DNA of 64,000 nt from Marthasterias glacialis (Eukaryota > Echinodermata > Asteroidea > Forcipulatida > Asteriidae): the NCBI GenBank assembly GCA_911728455.2, contig OU452229.1, positions 6,437,854-6,501,853 of the forward strand, in the 5' to 3' direction. A program made the translations under genes and the position numbers. A model generated the notes under the pieces. The model searched no databases. It saw only the letters and a program-made list of their open reading frames with translations, and was not told where the DNA came from. The first letter of the stretch is position 1; each line of letters begins with the position of its first letter. This document shows positions 51,195 to 64,000 of the stretch, piece by piece.

Positions 51195-53352
51195 AAAATT
51201 GAAATAAACAAATACCCCAAAATTGATTAAAAATTTTACCCAGTCAGTTTTTCTTGTGGTTTATTGCTGCTTGATATTTGTTTATTTCAAAATACCAAGA
51301 ACCTATATGGAAAGAAAATTGAGCATGTTTTATTAAGATAAATGTTTGTTGTTCATTTATAAACTAATGTCCAAGTTGGCCAACTCCCCTGTCGAAGTGC
51401 ATATGGCTGGTGATAAATTATAATATGCGAAATTCCTTGAACCACGGCTGTGTAGATTCTGTCTCGCATTGAAATTGATTTATAGATAATTTGAGAATAA
51501 TGTGTACGCTGTTTGAAGAACCAGTTGGCAATGACACATTTCCTGTGGTTTGTGAGTGGGTTGGATCATGGATCTAGTGCAAGAAACAGTGGCTCGATGC
51601 TGTCAATTAATGGCATTTACGTCACCAAAGAGTCTTTTGGAAATTCACAAGATACAAATAACCATCCATCCAGTGGTGTTTGTTTGCCGTCAAATGTTAT
51701 CCACTATGTGAAATCAAGATGGCCAGCAACCATGAACTTTACAAAAATATCAGCTTTCAGTTTTTCCTTGGCCTTATTTCATCGGTCATATGAAACTTCA
51801 AACCACACGGCTCTTGTCCGTCCTTGTAAATAAACCTCTCCCCTGTTAACCTAGACTCTATAAGTAGACAAACATAAACAAAAACCATGATGAACCCCCA
51901 TCTCTGTAGACTTCCGTTCTTTGTACAACTTGCCCCCCACCCAGGTACACTTCAGTCTTGCAGTAAAGAAGGTGTCTGGGTTTCATTGTCTATTATTTCA
52001 AACTCAAAATTTGGCGGCCATTGTTGCAATCAATGTCCCCCAGTTATTGATCCTTTTGTACCTGTCCTTGGTGTATCATACAACGTCTGGGGTATCACAT
52101 GCTACCTTCCCATTAATGGACCAATAATTGAAAGAGGCAGTAAGTCAGCATTTTGAGGTCGTTAGCTACGCTCTGCTTGCAAACAAAGGAGTCACAGAGC
52201 CATGTTTATTACATGTCCTGTATACAAATAACTTGAATGTCTTGGCAACAACATTGATTACAGAGGTAGTCCGATTAATAATTCAAACTCTTTCGGGATT
52301 GAAAACCTCATTTCTCTTGTGATGGTGGCTGCGTCAACAAGATGATGGGCTTAATCATTGTTTTTGTCCGGAACTGCACAGGTTGGTTCTGTCACTGATT
52401 TCATCCGGAGAATTACCTAGTGCGTAAAGTAAGTGTGTTTTCCTTTTTGTACTTGTACATTAAATTTGTCTGTTTTTCACTAAATGAAAAAGTGGCAGCA
52501 GGCATTTTATTATTATTTTTTTTCTTCTTCAAATTCACTTAAATGTAATCTTACCCCTGTGCTATAATTCTGGCTTGGGATTTGTGAAATTTTCTTGATG
52601 AGGAGAATTTGCTGTCACAGAGATGAAAGATTCATCAGTTATGATCACACCTTCGGATTTCTATTTGAAATGATGTAGAGAGTCTGTTAACACCTAAGAT
52701 GTAACAGCTGGAATACTAGGGGCTTCATCTTCAGACCAAGAGGGTATTGCTGAGCATTTTTCAGGAGTTTTTTTTTCATTTTGGATACAATCACACCCCA
52801 GATAATCTGATGTACTTTCTATGTTTTTTTTTTTGTTTTTTTTAAAATCCTGGCTTTGTTTTTCCTTCACTGGTGTACAACTGTAAATCTATGCTGTCCA
52901 TGTTATGTGGCTTGGAGTTGGGATTGGAAGGGGGGGAGTTGGTCGTGCAGGGTATATTTGGTTCTGCTTTTGCTGGAATGGCTGGATTTATACACCCCTG
53001 ATTCTGGCCGTCTTCTTGAAAACATTTCTTTACTTGTTGCTGATTCTCTTTAATTTGTTTCTATTGAATATTTCTTTAACTATTTTTTGTAATGTATCAC
53101 TGAACAAAGGTTGTTGTCCAGAAATGTCAAAATTTTGAATTAACAGCATACCTCAAAGATTGGTCAAAGAATCCAAACATCTTAGCTTTTTGTGCAGAAA
53201 TCTTGATGAGAGTCTTCATTCTAAAACTTGTCTGTGTCAAAGACGTTTTGTTTAAGAAATTTTGGTAGGAATGTTGAAAAATTTACTTTTCATGTTTTTT
53301 GATGAAAATCAAATTCAGGACATATCTTCTTTCATTGCTTAATAGAACATTT
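51195..53352. other. No recognised features
   Basis: AT-rich DNA. Open frames here (for example 51513-51833) show no domain I know and no splice context. Only poly-T tracts near 52515 and 52827 stand out. Confidence 0.35.
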
Positions 53353-53518
53353 ACAATTGAGAGAGACAACAAAAAGTGAAAACAAAGGGAGATTCGGACG
53401 CTCAGAACTACCTTCCCCCCAGGGTCTGCCTGTGAGCACAACGTTTTTTCTGCCTTCTTTCACCATGAAGAGATTTCTGCAAACCACTCAACGCTTCAAA
53501 ATGGAGGGATTTAACGGT
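53353..53518 (+). other. Weak candidate first exon
   Basis: An ATG in good context (CACCATGA at 53463-53470) opens MKRFLQTTQRFKMEGFNG and runs straight into a GTAAGT donor at 53519. An acceptor-like CCTTCCCCCCAG lies 45 bases upstream. The protein is unrecognised and no following exon was found in the window, so this could equally be chance. Confidence 0.2.
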
Positions 53519-53669
53519 AAGTTGGCTTCACTTTTACTTGACCTTTGTGAAAGATGACGGTTGTTTTGCATAGTTTTGTATCATGATAAGATTGACTTTC
53601 ACTTTATACCAACACAAATGGCACGTCAAGCTTCACTGCTTCATCAGACCTTTTGGGCTTCGAATGTTG

Positions 53670-53720
53670 GTTTGCGGTAACACCATATGTAATAGATAAC
53701 ATAATGGTGTTACCGCAAAC
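53670..53720. repeat. 51-bp hairpin, minimal family C element
   Basis: GGTTTGCGGTAACACCAT and ATGGTGTTACCGCAAAC are complementary, separated by ATGTAATAGATAACATA. The arm sequence equals the ends of 47934-48092. Confidence 0.8.
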
Positions 53721-53921
53721 TGATGCCTTTAAGTATTCTTCATTGAATAGTTTTTCTCACATGTGGAGTTCTCTCCTGGAAACTGTCAGAGATGTATTTC
53801 TTTTTAATTTTAACAGTTTCAAAATTAAACTTGGGGCTTCACTAGACAGCACGATTGAAGTGTTGTGATTTCTGTTTTTTGTTGTTTGGTTTTGCTGTCT
53901 TGCCCCTTTTGTCTGTCTTCT

Positions 53922-53972
53922 CTTGTTTGTTTGTTTGTTTGTTTGTTTGTTTGGTTGGTTTTGTTTGTTTGT
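53922..53972. repeat. GTTT microsatellite
   Basis: Runs of TTGTTTGTTTG with two GGTTGGTT interruptions. Confidence 0.85.
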
Positions 53973-54807
53973 TTCTTGCTCTTTCCACTTAGTGGGTGCA
54001 GTAGGAAAGCCTCTAGATTAGTTTTAAGCTTTTTAGGCAATCTCTTAGGCCTACATTTGTTCTAGTGGTGCATCTGTAGTTTGTCTTTTTGTCCACGTAT
54101 CGCTTGTTCCAGGTCTGTTTTTTGTTTTCTATGTCTGATTGTTTTTTCCTGTTTTTTTTTTTTTTTTTTTGACTAATATTTATTTTGTATTTTGATGTAA
54201 CTTTTGTTTTCTATTTTCTTGTCTGATATATTTTCTAATCAATAAATAAATATTCAAAATTCATATTCCAAAAGGACTGTTGAAGCAGTAATACTTGACT
54301 TGCCATTTGCATTGGTTTAACTGATAGTCAACCTTATCATCATAAGGTGTGGCCTTATCATCATGGGCGTGGCATAATCACAGTTAAGGTGTGGCATCAT
54401 CGTGGGCGTGGCCTTCCCAAATTCCAAAAGAAAATAGTAGATCTATTATTCCCACTTATTAATGCAGTTTTGCCTCCAATGGTTATGCCAATCCCATAAA
54501 GGAATTACACTTTGCAAGTTTTTCTTTCAGGAATTGTGTAAGAAAAATGATAATCGATGTACTTGCCTTTTATATACTTTTGGCAAAGGCTGAATGCCTT
54601 GTCAGAATTGTCAGTTTCTGTCTTAAGAAATGTCTTCGATAAATGACAGTGATTTTGAGTAAAGTGATACACCAGTGTAGTGGAGCTGAAGGGATGGCAA
54701 CAACTTTGAACGTGCAGTAGATGCACACGCCTGTGATGCAATGACTTTTTCCAACAGGATGGGACCTAAATGCCTCTTGATTATCAATATCTTAAGACGA
54801 ACTATTG

Positions 54808-54965
54808 CTGGTAACTCTTGTGGGTACAGCCATGTGTAAACCTCTTTTGGAAGGAGTGTTGGCTCCAAGAAGAGTCATCAGTTTGGTTTCAAAACAGATC
54901 TTCTCAGAGCCACACTCCTTCTAAAAGAGATTTGAACATGGTTGTACCCGCAAGATTTATTGAAA
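54808..54965. mobile_element. Palindromic repeat M, copy 2
   Basis: TAACTCTTGTGGGTACAGCC, AAACCTCTTTTGGAAGGAGT and GTTGGCTC are mirrored by GAGCCACACTCCTTCTAAAA, GAGATTTGAACATGGTTGTA and CCCGCAAGA. Both copies are followed by CACACCATGCAAAGCTTCAA, so the repeat extends outside the palindrome. Confidence 0.65.
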
Positions 54966-55564
54966 ATAATTACCGTACATCTTAATATTCACACCATGCA
55001 AAGCTTCAAACATGACTTATCACTCTCAATTGTTGTTCATTATTGAATTTCAAAAGCAATAAATAAATACCAACATATGTTTACCTATTGAATTTACGTG
55101 GTTGTGATGTTTTTAAATAGGTATATAATAATGTACTTGAATGCATTGCTGTTGTTGCAACATTGTCCGTTTGAGACTATATTTTTTTCGGATTTATGAC
55201 TAGAAACTATTTTTGGTGTTTTTGTATTGTGTGAAATATAAAGTTTGTGCATGATATCTCTATACTTCTGGAAGATTTATACGTACTGTGGTTATTTGTT
55301 TTTTTGTTTTTTCAATTTCGTTAATTTATTATCCTTTTTCCATGGTTTGTGTGTGTGGTGGAGGAGACAGAGGAATTTTGTGCCAATCAGGACATTGAGT
55401 GCTTTACTATTGTTATTAATTTCTGGTAATGAAACCGAGGATGCCTCAAAAGTGAACTTTATCACTGTAACTCAGAAGCCTGAGGAAACCTGTAGACAAG
55501 GGTGGTTGCAATAAACCAGAAACACCAGGGTAAACTCATACTCTTCCATGATACGTGGTCTTTT

Positions 55565-55745
55565 TTTTTTTTATGGGCACGACTTATTCTAGTACACAGG
55601 ACCTATGGCTTTACTCCCCATCCAAAGGATAAAGCAATAAAGAGAAAGTATCTTGCTCAAGGACACAAGCATCGTGATCAGCCAGGCCGGGATTCGAACC
55701 CACACACTGTGATCGACAGATCTTGAATACGGTGCGCTACACTGT
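55565..55745 (-). mobile_element. tRNA-derived SINE fragment, minus orientation
   Basis: On the minus strand: GTGTGGGTTCGAATCCCGGC (B box), CTTGTGTCCTTGAGCAAGAT, CCTTTGGATGGGGAGTAAAG and CTGTGTACTAGAATAAG. Same layout as family H, with a truncated tail. Confidence 0.68.
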
Positions 55746-55969
55746 TCCACAAAGGATTTGCTTTGCCTTTAAACTCGTCCCACTTTCTTGGTCCTTTTGA
55801 ACCCAATTAATAGCAGAGGATATTACTTGCAAACGATACTCGGTAAGCACAAATTGATAGAGAGAGTCAATGTGCAAGGACAATACGATGTGTTCTTACT
55901 GATAATGAACAAAGTTCTGTGCTTAGCCAAAATTGTGGGCTAATAACCAGCTATGTAAATATAGTTTGT

Positions 55970-56270
55970 CCCAGGTCTCAATTTCACAGAGCTGCTCAGC
56001 ATACAAGTTTGCTTAGCACAGAAGTTTAATAATGCTTCAGCAGAAACAGGTGACCAGCCAAAATGTCATGTGAATAGTGACAAGAACTTATATACTTTGG
56101 GACAGGTACCCAGCAAAATAACTGCTTAGCAGAAGTTTTCTTCCAATGAAATTTAAGCTGGAGACGACTCAGGAGAACCAGTCACAGATAAACGTGTGAG
56201 AGTTGGTATTCTTTTTCCTTATAAACTTGTTGTGGTAAGCAGAACTGTATTGTGCTTAGCTGACTTTCTT
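55970..56270. mobile_element. Family B element, decayed
   Basis: GTCTCAATTTCACAGAGCTG, CTTAGCACAGAAG, GGTGACCAGCCAAAATGTCA, then GTGGTAAGCAGAACTGTATT and GTGCTTAGCTGA. The ends are not clearly preserved. Confidence 0.5.
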
Positions 56271-56279
56271 GCCTCAACG

Positions 56280-59200
56280 GTCATTGACATCATCAAATGG
56301 GGGGGGGGGGGCTCTGACACTTCAGCCCATACTGTATGTTCAGCCCAACAACAATTATAGATTCCCTAGTGTATTATCATGTACTTAGTATCAATACTGT
56401 TTGCATTGGTTACATAACACATTTTAAGCCATCTTCTGTCAGTGGGCTCAGTGATCACTGGTACAATAGGTTACCAGAGACTAGTGCCTCATCTCCAATG
56501 GGTACATACACTAACAGTAGCAGTCACCAGTTACCAGTTACAGTTACATGTAAAGTAATGTTTGTGGTCAGAGTTTGTGTAGCTGGCTCATTACATCTGT
56601 TAAAAGGCATTAGGCTGCATGATTTGGGGTATTGTCCATTTATTACATGAGAGTTGCGTTTTGAGTAACTGATCCCTGTCTATGTTTTTATGGTTCTTGT
56701 TTTAGTGCTTTTCGGCATTACCTGCAGGAATTGTAAATTGCGGAGTGATTGTTTATGGCATGCACATATTATGGTCCTCTAACTCTCATCATGGTTTATT
56801 CAAAGGAGGAGTTTAGGCTGACAGAGTACAGTGACTTTCCTAGAGACAGAAGCTTGTTGTGTAGCACTTTGTAAATATATCTTAGTATAGGATGGGTGAA
56901 GTGGCTCAGAAAGGAGCTGGTGGGTGTGACTACTGGATGTTTCGATCAGTGTGCTGCGATCGTCTTCAAGAAGGTTGCTGATCGCTCATCGTGGAGGCAG
57001 TTTCATGCCTCAATGCTATGTGAATCCTCCATTGACTACAAATAGGACGACTGCATTTGCTGTATCCATCTTCCCTAAGACAAGACGTCAAAACTCCAGT
57101 TGAATCAGTTGAGAAGAGTTCACACTCAGTGTGTCTCATCCTCCAAGGTCCAGAGCAACTCTTAAGAAAGAACCTGTACACTTATGGAGTCAAATATATC
57201 ATCATGGTTTTTTTTTTAGCTTTCCTGGTGTCCTTAGAGACTCAACATATGAACCATGTGGATTATTTTGACCTTCACTATATGATTGATCATTCTGGAG
57301 AGAAGATCTGGAGAAGTGGAGAGAGGGGAGAGTGAACAGCAAAGTGTCCTTAGTAGCTCTTCAAGGTTTTTTTTCTAGCAGAAAATGTTCAACATCTATG
57401 TTGTTGAGGAGAAGCCAAGACTTGCAACTTGACCAGCGTGGCATCATTCTGTGGATTTAGCCAACCTAGGTAAACTGAAAGTAAGATCTTCTTTATCATG
57501 ATTATAAACTGTTCACCATTCTTGTTAAATTTCTTTCAATTCAGGGTATAGCATCGGCTAACTAAAACAAAACGTGGACGGAAGCTGAGTTATTTGCCAT
57601 TGCCTCTTCAGGGGCAAACAGATTTGATTTTTAGGAAAGAAACTGTTACTTTAAGGCAATGACATGTCAGCAGCTTTTAATCTACCTGCATAGTTGCCCT
57701 CCATCCGGAATGTCCTCAATTTCTAATTCTGTGGTCTTCAAGATAATATAAGACGTAATTGATATGACTTGAGCCCGGGATAAGATGGATCAGAAAATGT
57801 ACAGGGAGTAAACTGATCCATTAAAGAGCCCATACAGCATTGGTAAAAAGACATTTGTGACGCACCATGCTAAAATCAAACATTCTTTGGAAATGGTGAA
57901 GTGACATTGAAAGTAAAACATCCAAAACATCAGCCACGATATCAGTGAAGTGTGATGTTTGAAACATTCTTTATGTTTAGAAATACTTAGTTTTTTACAG
58001 GCCTAACTTGGGTGGTATTTGAAAGCTCTTGTTCTCATGTCTTATAGAAATAAATGGTTTTTTTTATTTGACTTGAATTGAATTGAAGTGAAATCTATTT
58101 GATGAGCAAATAATTTTCCAGTTTTGAGTTTTGGCAGAAAGTGCCTGGTTTTAGCGTGGAGCGTCACATTTATCAGACTGCCGCCATCTACATGTATGTC
58201 GTGTCATGAATAATGATTATCAGTGTACTGGAAAGGAACCAGACCAATATTTCCCTTCCAGCCTCAGTTTTGGTTGCTATGGTTTAAATGGGTAAAAAAA
58301 CAAGATAACGTGACAAATGTTTTTCAGATGAAAAAAGTAGATTAAAAAGTAGACAGCTGATTGCAAACTGCTTAGCGACCAAAATGACCTGTGGTTGAAA
58401 TGCAAAAAGTGTAATGGCCTCATTTTTTCAACCCTATAGGACTTTACTGGAGTCTTTCTCAAAGCCTAAAAAGTGCAGTGGAAAAAACTTCTAAAATAAA
58501 AGTATGTTTAAGTATTTGTCAGCTATCGTAAAAAGACTTAAATGCAATGTTAAAAAATGTGAAAAAATAAAAATATCCTCGAATATTTTTCAACAGACTA
58601 TCATAAAAAAGACTGAAGGCAGCATAAAAAAAAGTTAAAGTAAATACCTTTAGGTATTTTTTAATTCTGGGGTGAACAACGAAAAGCTACTGGAATGGAA
58701 TTTGATCAACAGATTATCTAAACATTTATGTGAAGGAAGGATAGTACTAGTAGTAGTACCATGGTCATCCAGTGAAGCTGTACCCAACATAAACATGTAC
58801 AGTAGTTGTGCAGTTTCAAACAAATCATAAAATGCATGGACCCACTGTTCTGCTGAAAAGTTTGACAACAGTTTGGGCATTATGTTCTACTGGAATTGCA
58901 CCTTCTCCTTTAAGGTGACTTAACCAGTTGGTATACCAGATTGAAATTGACCGGGCAGATTGTTGAAATGCCCAAACTCTTGTTGCCATGACAACATACA
59001 ATTAAGAACAAGGAGGTTATTCTGACCCTATGGAAGGTGGGTGTAAGCAGTCATGACCCATGCACTTCAAGAGGGTGAACTTGGTAGGAGGTGTTGGTGG
59101 AGGGGCCCTCTGTTAGTTTTTTTTTGTATAAACATGTTTCAGAGGTAATTGGTCCACACTGTAACATGAACTAGGTGTGTTTAACATGGAAATGACTCTG

Positions 59201-59410
59201 TGGTGCAGGTAAGATGAATATTTAAGATGAGATACATCTAAGACTTATGTCACATTTCTGAAGACTTTTTTTTCTTCTTCCCAGTAATGCATGTTTCCAT
59301 TAATGATTGACATTATTTGGTTACCAAGTAACCAATGCTGCTTGCCTTTATAGGAAGGGGTACTCAACATTGGCAGTAATGTAAAAAGTTATTTTTTTCT
59401 TCGGTTCAGT
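56280..59410. other. No recognised genes
   Basis: Holds a G tract (about 56299-56311) and scattered AT-rich sequence. The 58130-58160 text (TTTTGGCAGAAAGTGCCTGG, GCGTGGAGCGTCA) resembles 40935-40970, indicating another dispersed repeat. No splice-consistent exon was recognised. Confidence 0.35.
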
Positions 59411-59475
59411 GTTGTTGTTGTTGTTGTCGTCGTCGTCGTCGTCGTCATTGTCGTTGTTGTTGTTTGTTTTTTTCA
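59411..59475. repeat. Compound trinucleotide repeat (TTG)n(TCG)n(TTG)n
   Basis: Blocks of GTTGTTGTTG, then TCGTCGTCGTCG, then TTGTTGTTG. A CpG-containing triplet core inside a TTG array. Confidence 0.9.
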
Positions 59476-60949
59476 TCAGCAGTCATATTTAAGATACTGA
59501 AACATTTGTCTAGATTGTTATAGGTGATACTGTGACAGTTACCCCCACCATTTAGTTTTTATCAGATACTGGAGAGGTACTTATAATTGCAGCCAGTCCC
59601 CTCACTGAAGTGGGGCATATAATTCAATTATCACCCTTGGCTTTTATATCCAGAGTAGAGTCCTTCACGTTCTGACAAAAAGTAGGTCTGACATTAATGA
59701 TGCCCTACTGCCTATTAATCCTGTTAGACTCCTCCACAATCTGTATGTATTACATGAAATGCAACTTATCAGCATAAGTTTGAATACAGGGATTAGCACG
59801 ATATATCCTTGGCGGCTTGTTGATGTTAAACTTCACTTGAATGATGAATAATACGTGAGCAGCAGGCACATTTCAAGCCAATTTCCTCAGTGTGTGTAAA
59901 TGATGCAGACTTTTCCTTCTCATGTGAGAGTGGAATAGGGTTTAAAAGTAGGTAGTGTGTGTGATATGCCTTCTTATTAACGTTGCGGTTAATAGCAGCG
60001 TGGTGTTTGTACCAACCGGTCATCTGGCAAACTACTACTACTAGACACAGCTCCTGTGATCTTGCCGGGGCTCGGTTTGTTGGTGCTATACGAGACAACT
60101 AAGTGGCACAGTACGACCCTGAAATCCTCTCTGATGTATGACATCATCAGACACGGAGGCGGCGTTGTTTCTGCATCTTGGAGGCTGTTAACATGGAAGT
60201 TGGAAAGTGAGCGTTCAGACTGAATTGAGATTTTACCCGAGTTGGACGGAACTTAAATGGAGCAATGAAACACTTGGATAATTACCGCATGTACTTGAAG
60301 AGTTGTCTTGTGGAGCAGTTGTGAATATTTAACATTTCTTGTTTGATCACAGGTACGTTCAGCAGATAAGTTGTAAGCTTTTTTTAGTACGTACGTAGAA
60401 GGTAGTTTTGTTTTGGCAGGCAAGTTTCTGTGGAGTTGCGTGGAAATGTGTTTCTTTTCTTGTTGTAAACTCAACTTTGAAAATATTTATCATGAATTAA
60501 ATTTATGAAAACTACTTTTTTCTAAGGTTACAAAGTGCTACAGTGATATTGCCCCTTCTTTTTCATGAAGAGTGTGCTTAGCTAGCAAATTGTGTTGTTA
60601 AAAACACATCAAAAAGTGCCTCTGAAGGGTTTTGTTCAATCAAGCACAGCAAAAGCCTCTCCAGAACGCTTTGGAAATTTCTACCTTACCATGGTAACCA
60701 TAGAGTATTTTTATTTCTATATCTTTCTGGTACTGAAAAAAGAAATTCTCAAAAGTGCCTTACACTGTAACCCTTAACGGCCTGAAAATACCTGTGAGGA
60801 AAAAAAAACAACTAAAAAAAATCATCGTCATGAGTTCATTCATCTTTTTTATGGCACCTTTTCAGCAATTGTTAAAACATTGGACAAAATCCTTACAAAG
60901 GTGTATATTTTTTAGCTTAATCCTAAATCACAATTCAACTGTTTTTTAA

Positions 60950-61286
60950 AGCCCCAGCTCAACATTGGTTAGAAAGAAAAACAAATATTCACAGATTTTC
61001 ATACACCTTACATGGTATAAAGAAATTAACGGTAGAAAATTGTCCTTGAAATTTTTCTGCCTGAAGTGGTACTTTTTTTTTTTTTAATAATAAACGACAT
61101 ACGATCCAATTATTTTTCGTCTCATGTGAGACCAAAACTCTGCCTAAAAATGCATAAACCATTTTCTCGCAAAATGAAACAACTCAATGAGCTGAACATT
61201 TCACAGGTTGGTTTTATTACATATATTTTGATTTGCACAAAGAATGGACGCATTTACAGACACTTTACCACTGTTGAGCTGGGGCT
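60950..61286. mobile_element. TTAA MITE, AGCCCCAGCTCAACA family (N), copy 2
   Basis: TTAA at 60946-60949 and 61287-61290. Ends AGCCCCAGCTCAACATTGG and, inverted, AGCCCCAGCTCAACAGTGG. The length of 337 bp is close to the other TTAA-flanked copy. Confidence 0.85.
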
Positions 61287-61538
61287 TTAAGTTGTTTTTC
61301 TAATTTTGTTGTAATCAGAGTCCAACAGTTTGGATGTTGAGTAATTATATAAGATTTTTTTTTTTTGTAGTTGAGGATGGATCCTGGTAAATCACTCAAG
61401 GGAGTAAGGGATAGTTCAAGTAAGATGTGAGCTTCAAAGTTAAAGAAGAACAAATTTAATAGAATAATCACAATTTCGACCTCTGCAAAAAAAAAAGATT
61501 TGTAAGATTTGAAACTTTATAAGGTGGGAAGACAAACC

Positions 61539-61686
61539 AGTAAGTTTTGCGGAGACATCATGTAATTATCTCTAATGAGTTGGTGTGGTTCTGAAAAGAA
61601 TCGATGGAGTTGTTATACCATCGGTTTTATTCAGAACCACCCCAACTCATTAGAGATAATTACATGGTGTCTCCGCAAAACTTACT
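61539..61686. repeat. 148-bp foldback, family C relative
   Basis: AGTAAGTTTTGCGGAGACAT, CATGTAATTATCTCTAATGA and GTTGGTGTGGTTCTGA are mirrored by TCAGAACCACCCCAACTCAT, TAGAGATAATTACATG and GTGTCTCCGCAAAACTTACT. GCGG-ACA-CATGT replaces the GCGGTAACACCATGT of the other copies. Confidence 0.8.
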
Positions 61687-61689
61687 AGA

Positions 61690-63469
61690 TTAAAAAAAGA
61701 TTTATCAATTAAGTAAAATTTAACCACGACATTTAAACACCTTTAAAGAACTTCACAGACAAAATAACTCTGAGACTATTATGCACTCTGGTATAAATTT
61801 CTTCATTTCCTTTGCTAGATGTAATGTACACAATACGCCACAATCAGTCCTGGGTGTACTGATCACATTACAAGACATTTGGGTGTGGATGTCAGATCTC
61901 TGTTCTTTGACACCGAGTGTGTTTTCTTTACCTTTCTTTTGATGTTAAGTGTGTTTTTCTTTTCTTTAAGATGTATCCGTTGGTATTAGTTCTTGTTTGG
62001 CAGTTTGCAATGAACAGGTTAATTTTTTTGTTTGTCCCCGGTGTATCACGTTGATGAAGTTTGCTTGATAACATCTGACTAAAATTGTATAATCTCAAAT
62101 GTTTTCTGGGGCCTACCTACTTGAAAGTGGTTGAGTAGTGTTTTTCATCTAATTGTTGACAGCTGTAGACACAAGTGTTGATAAGTTTTTATACAATTTT
62201 ACCACATGAATACTTCTTTTTAAACTCAAAATACAAAAATCTTCATTATGAAACTATATAAGCTTGGTATGTGATTCATTGGGTGACATAATAGTTTTCA
62301 GAAACGATTACAAGATTCCTGAATCTGTTAAATATTTACAATAAACATGAACCTTGTGTCTTATGGAGAGGTGATCACCAAAATGGCAACGTTTAAATCT
62401 CATGTGTGATCTGTGGCGAAGTTGCACAAGGTCTGTAGGGCCGATTCAATGCCCTGCCAATACACAGGAAAACTGGGACTATTTAACCCATCAAAATCAC
62501 ACAGAAAACTCTGTTTCATTTTGCTCCACAGAGGGCCGTAAATTTGACCTTGCTTAACTTTGGGTCATGTTTAACGGACTAATCAAAGTCTGCTAATTAA
62601 GGTTTGATGTACTTTGATAGAGTAATGTACTGTTAGGAATCTTGTCAATAACCCATTGGAGTCGGGTGCGGAGGGGATGGGGGAGGGAGAAATTGAGGCT
62701 GGTTGCTGGTTTTTACACTTTCAGACACAAGCGTAACGCTTCAGTTAGCAGTCAGTAATGACTAAATCATTCAGCGAAGTAGAGGAAATTGTCAAGGGGA
62801 TTAATAGAGAGGCAAGATGCTGGAGCCGTTTGTCATAAAAACCATGGAGAAATATTGCTTCAGGAGCTGAGGTTCGCATTGGTCCTTGAGTGTGATGCTT
62901 TCCCATTGATTGCTTGAGCGTCTGCAGGAGTGAAAATGGCAATCCTATTAGAAGAGGCAGAGAGGACACTCTGTAATGGATGTCATTGGGTAGTTAAGAC
63001 TCAGATCCATTAAGGTTACATACTATACTGTAAGTGATCAAGATAACAATTATAATAATGACTGAGTTGGGTGATTAAAGCTGCATTTCTACATTCACAT
63101 CTTGCCCCATTTGTGATGGACTTGAACTTCCGATCGAAATAATGATGACATTTGTCATAGCACTGGGCTCATCTGTATTTGGCGTCGTGTCTCCGAAGTT
63201 AACTGAACTGAAGTTAATGTTAGTATTGGCGTGTAACCCTCAGAGTCACGTGTAACGGCTTGAACTTTTTCTGGGCTAGGAGTGGTAACTATTTGTGCGA
63301 TGCTGCATTCTTGCAGCAAATGCCCAGTCTTGTGACCAACACCCAGGTACCCTGCTGAAATTAAGCCCTCCTACCAAACCCAATTTTCAACATTTAAATT
63401 GAAATTGTTTAAGGTTTGATATATGGTTTATAAATACCTTGGAGAGTTTATTTATAAATTGGGATAGCA
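61690..63469. other. No recognised features
   Basis: AT-rich, without splice-consistent exons, tRNA-like segments or long palindromes that I could see. Confidence 0.35.
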
Positions 63470-63609
63470 GTCCGAGGACCTAGTCTTGACTGCAATTTGA
63501 TGAACTTGGTTGGTGACTGGCCGCTGTTAATGGACCTCTCCTTCGGCCCATTAACAGCGGCCTGCCACCAACCAGGTCATTACCACGCAGTGAAGGCTGG
63601 GTCCTCACA
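63470..63609. repeat. 140-bp foldback
   Basis: The inner hairpin GGTTGGTGACTGGCCGCTGT plus TAATGG is mirrored by CCATTAACAGCGGCC and CACCAACC (63508-63573). The outer arms GAGGACC..ACTGC and GCAGT..GGGTCCTC extend it. The loop is ACCTCTCCTTCGGC. Confidence 0.8.
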
Positions 63610-64000
63610 ATGTTATCCCCTATATATTAATGATAAAAAACAAATTTTTTCAATCTTGAAGCTTGCTTTATATCAACTTATTACCAGTACCAACTGTATA
63701 GAGAAGTATTTCTGTCTGAAAACACTGTCAAGAAAATGTGTACTGGATAAAAACTAAAATAACATTCTTTATTCCCAGTGCGATTATTACATCTATTTAA
63801 AAAAAAAAATGTTCACTAGATTTCTTGTATCGAAATGGTAAATCAAAATAAGCACAAAATCTCATTCAAGAAAAGTGCTGAATAGTGAGTTATGTTTTGT
63901 CAGGGAGTTTATGAAAGTTTGCTTAATTTGATTTTGCATCAAAGTAAGAAATTGAATGTTGTAGGACAATTATCCTGCTCATAGCAGTTTTCTGGAAAAA

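Noticed and set aside
60118-60352. Possible 5' UTR exon ending in TGATCACAG before GTACGT
   Set aside because: Only a single donor-like motif supports it; no start codon with a meaningful frame and no partner exon.

Overview
This is animal nuclear DNA: AT-rich, with compact, well-conserved coding exons separated by kilobase-scale introns with GT..AG junctions, packed with palindromic MITEs and tRNA-derived SINEs. The gene set (a SLC25A42-type carrier, CALML4, ornithine decarboxylase antizyme, xylulokinase XYLB) and the repeat style suggest a deuterostome invertebrate, most likely an echinoderm. That placement is inference; no marker in the window proves it.

Layout. (1) 1-~6 kb: one exon of a minus-strand mitochondrial carrier (340-454) running off the left edge, then intron/intergenic DNA with a 24-bp minisatellite (2.2-3.0 kb) and several MITEs. 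(2) 6.3-11.6 kb, plus strand: complete five-exon CALML4 (151 codons), whose first coding exon is the ATG alone. (3) 15.1-22.1 kb, plus strand: complete four-exon ODC antizyme. Its reading frame stops at TCC-TGA-T (20121-20127) and resumes in the +1 frame, the programmed frameshift by which polyamines control antizyme synthesis. (4) 25.1-45.0 kb, plus strand: complete sixteen-exon XYLB (530 codons), every junction phase-consistent. (5) 45-64 kb: no recognisable coding gene; repeats, hairpins and a few weak exon-like signals.

The plus-strand genes lie head to tail. They do not form one pathway: antizyme controls polyamines, XYLB makes D-xylulose 5-phosphate, CALML4 is a myosin-light-chain-like protein. 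What they share is a GC-rich inverted-repeat sequence just upstream of each start codon (6149-6268, 14651-14733, 24888-24965), which I did not see elsewhere in the window. This is the most unusual pattern here, alongside the antizyme frameshift.

The repeats fall into recognisable classes: TTAA-flanked MITEs of piggyBac type, including one inserted cleanly inside another MITE whose empty-site relatives are also present; foldback elements with 9-bp target duplications; a family of GGGCCC-ended palindromes stacked four in a row at 43.6-44.4 kb; tRNA-Leu-like SINEs, all five intact copies in the same direction inside XYLB introns; and a pair of facing tRNA-like cloverleaves at 50.8-51.2 kb. All coordinates, alignments and splice sites were read by eye from the sequence.
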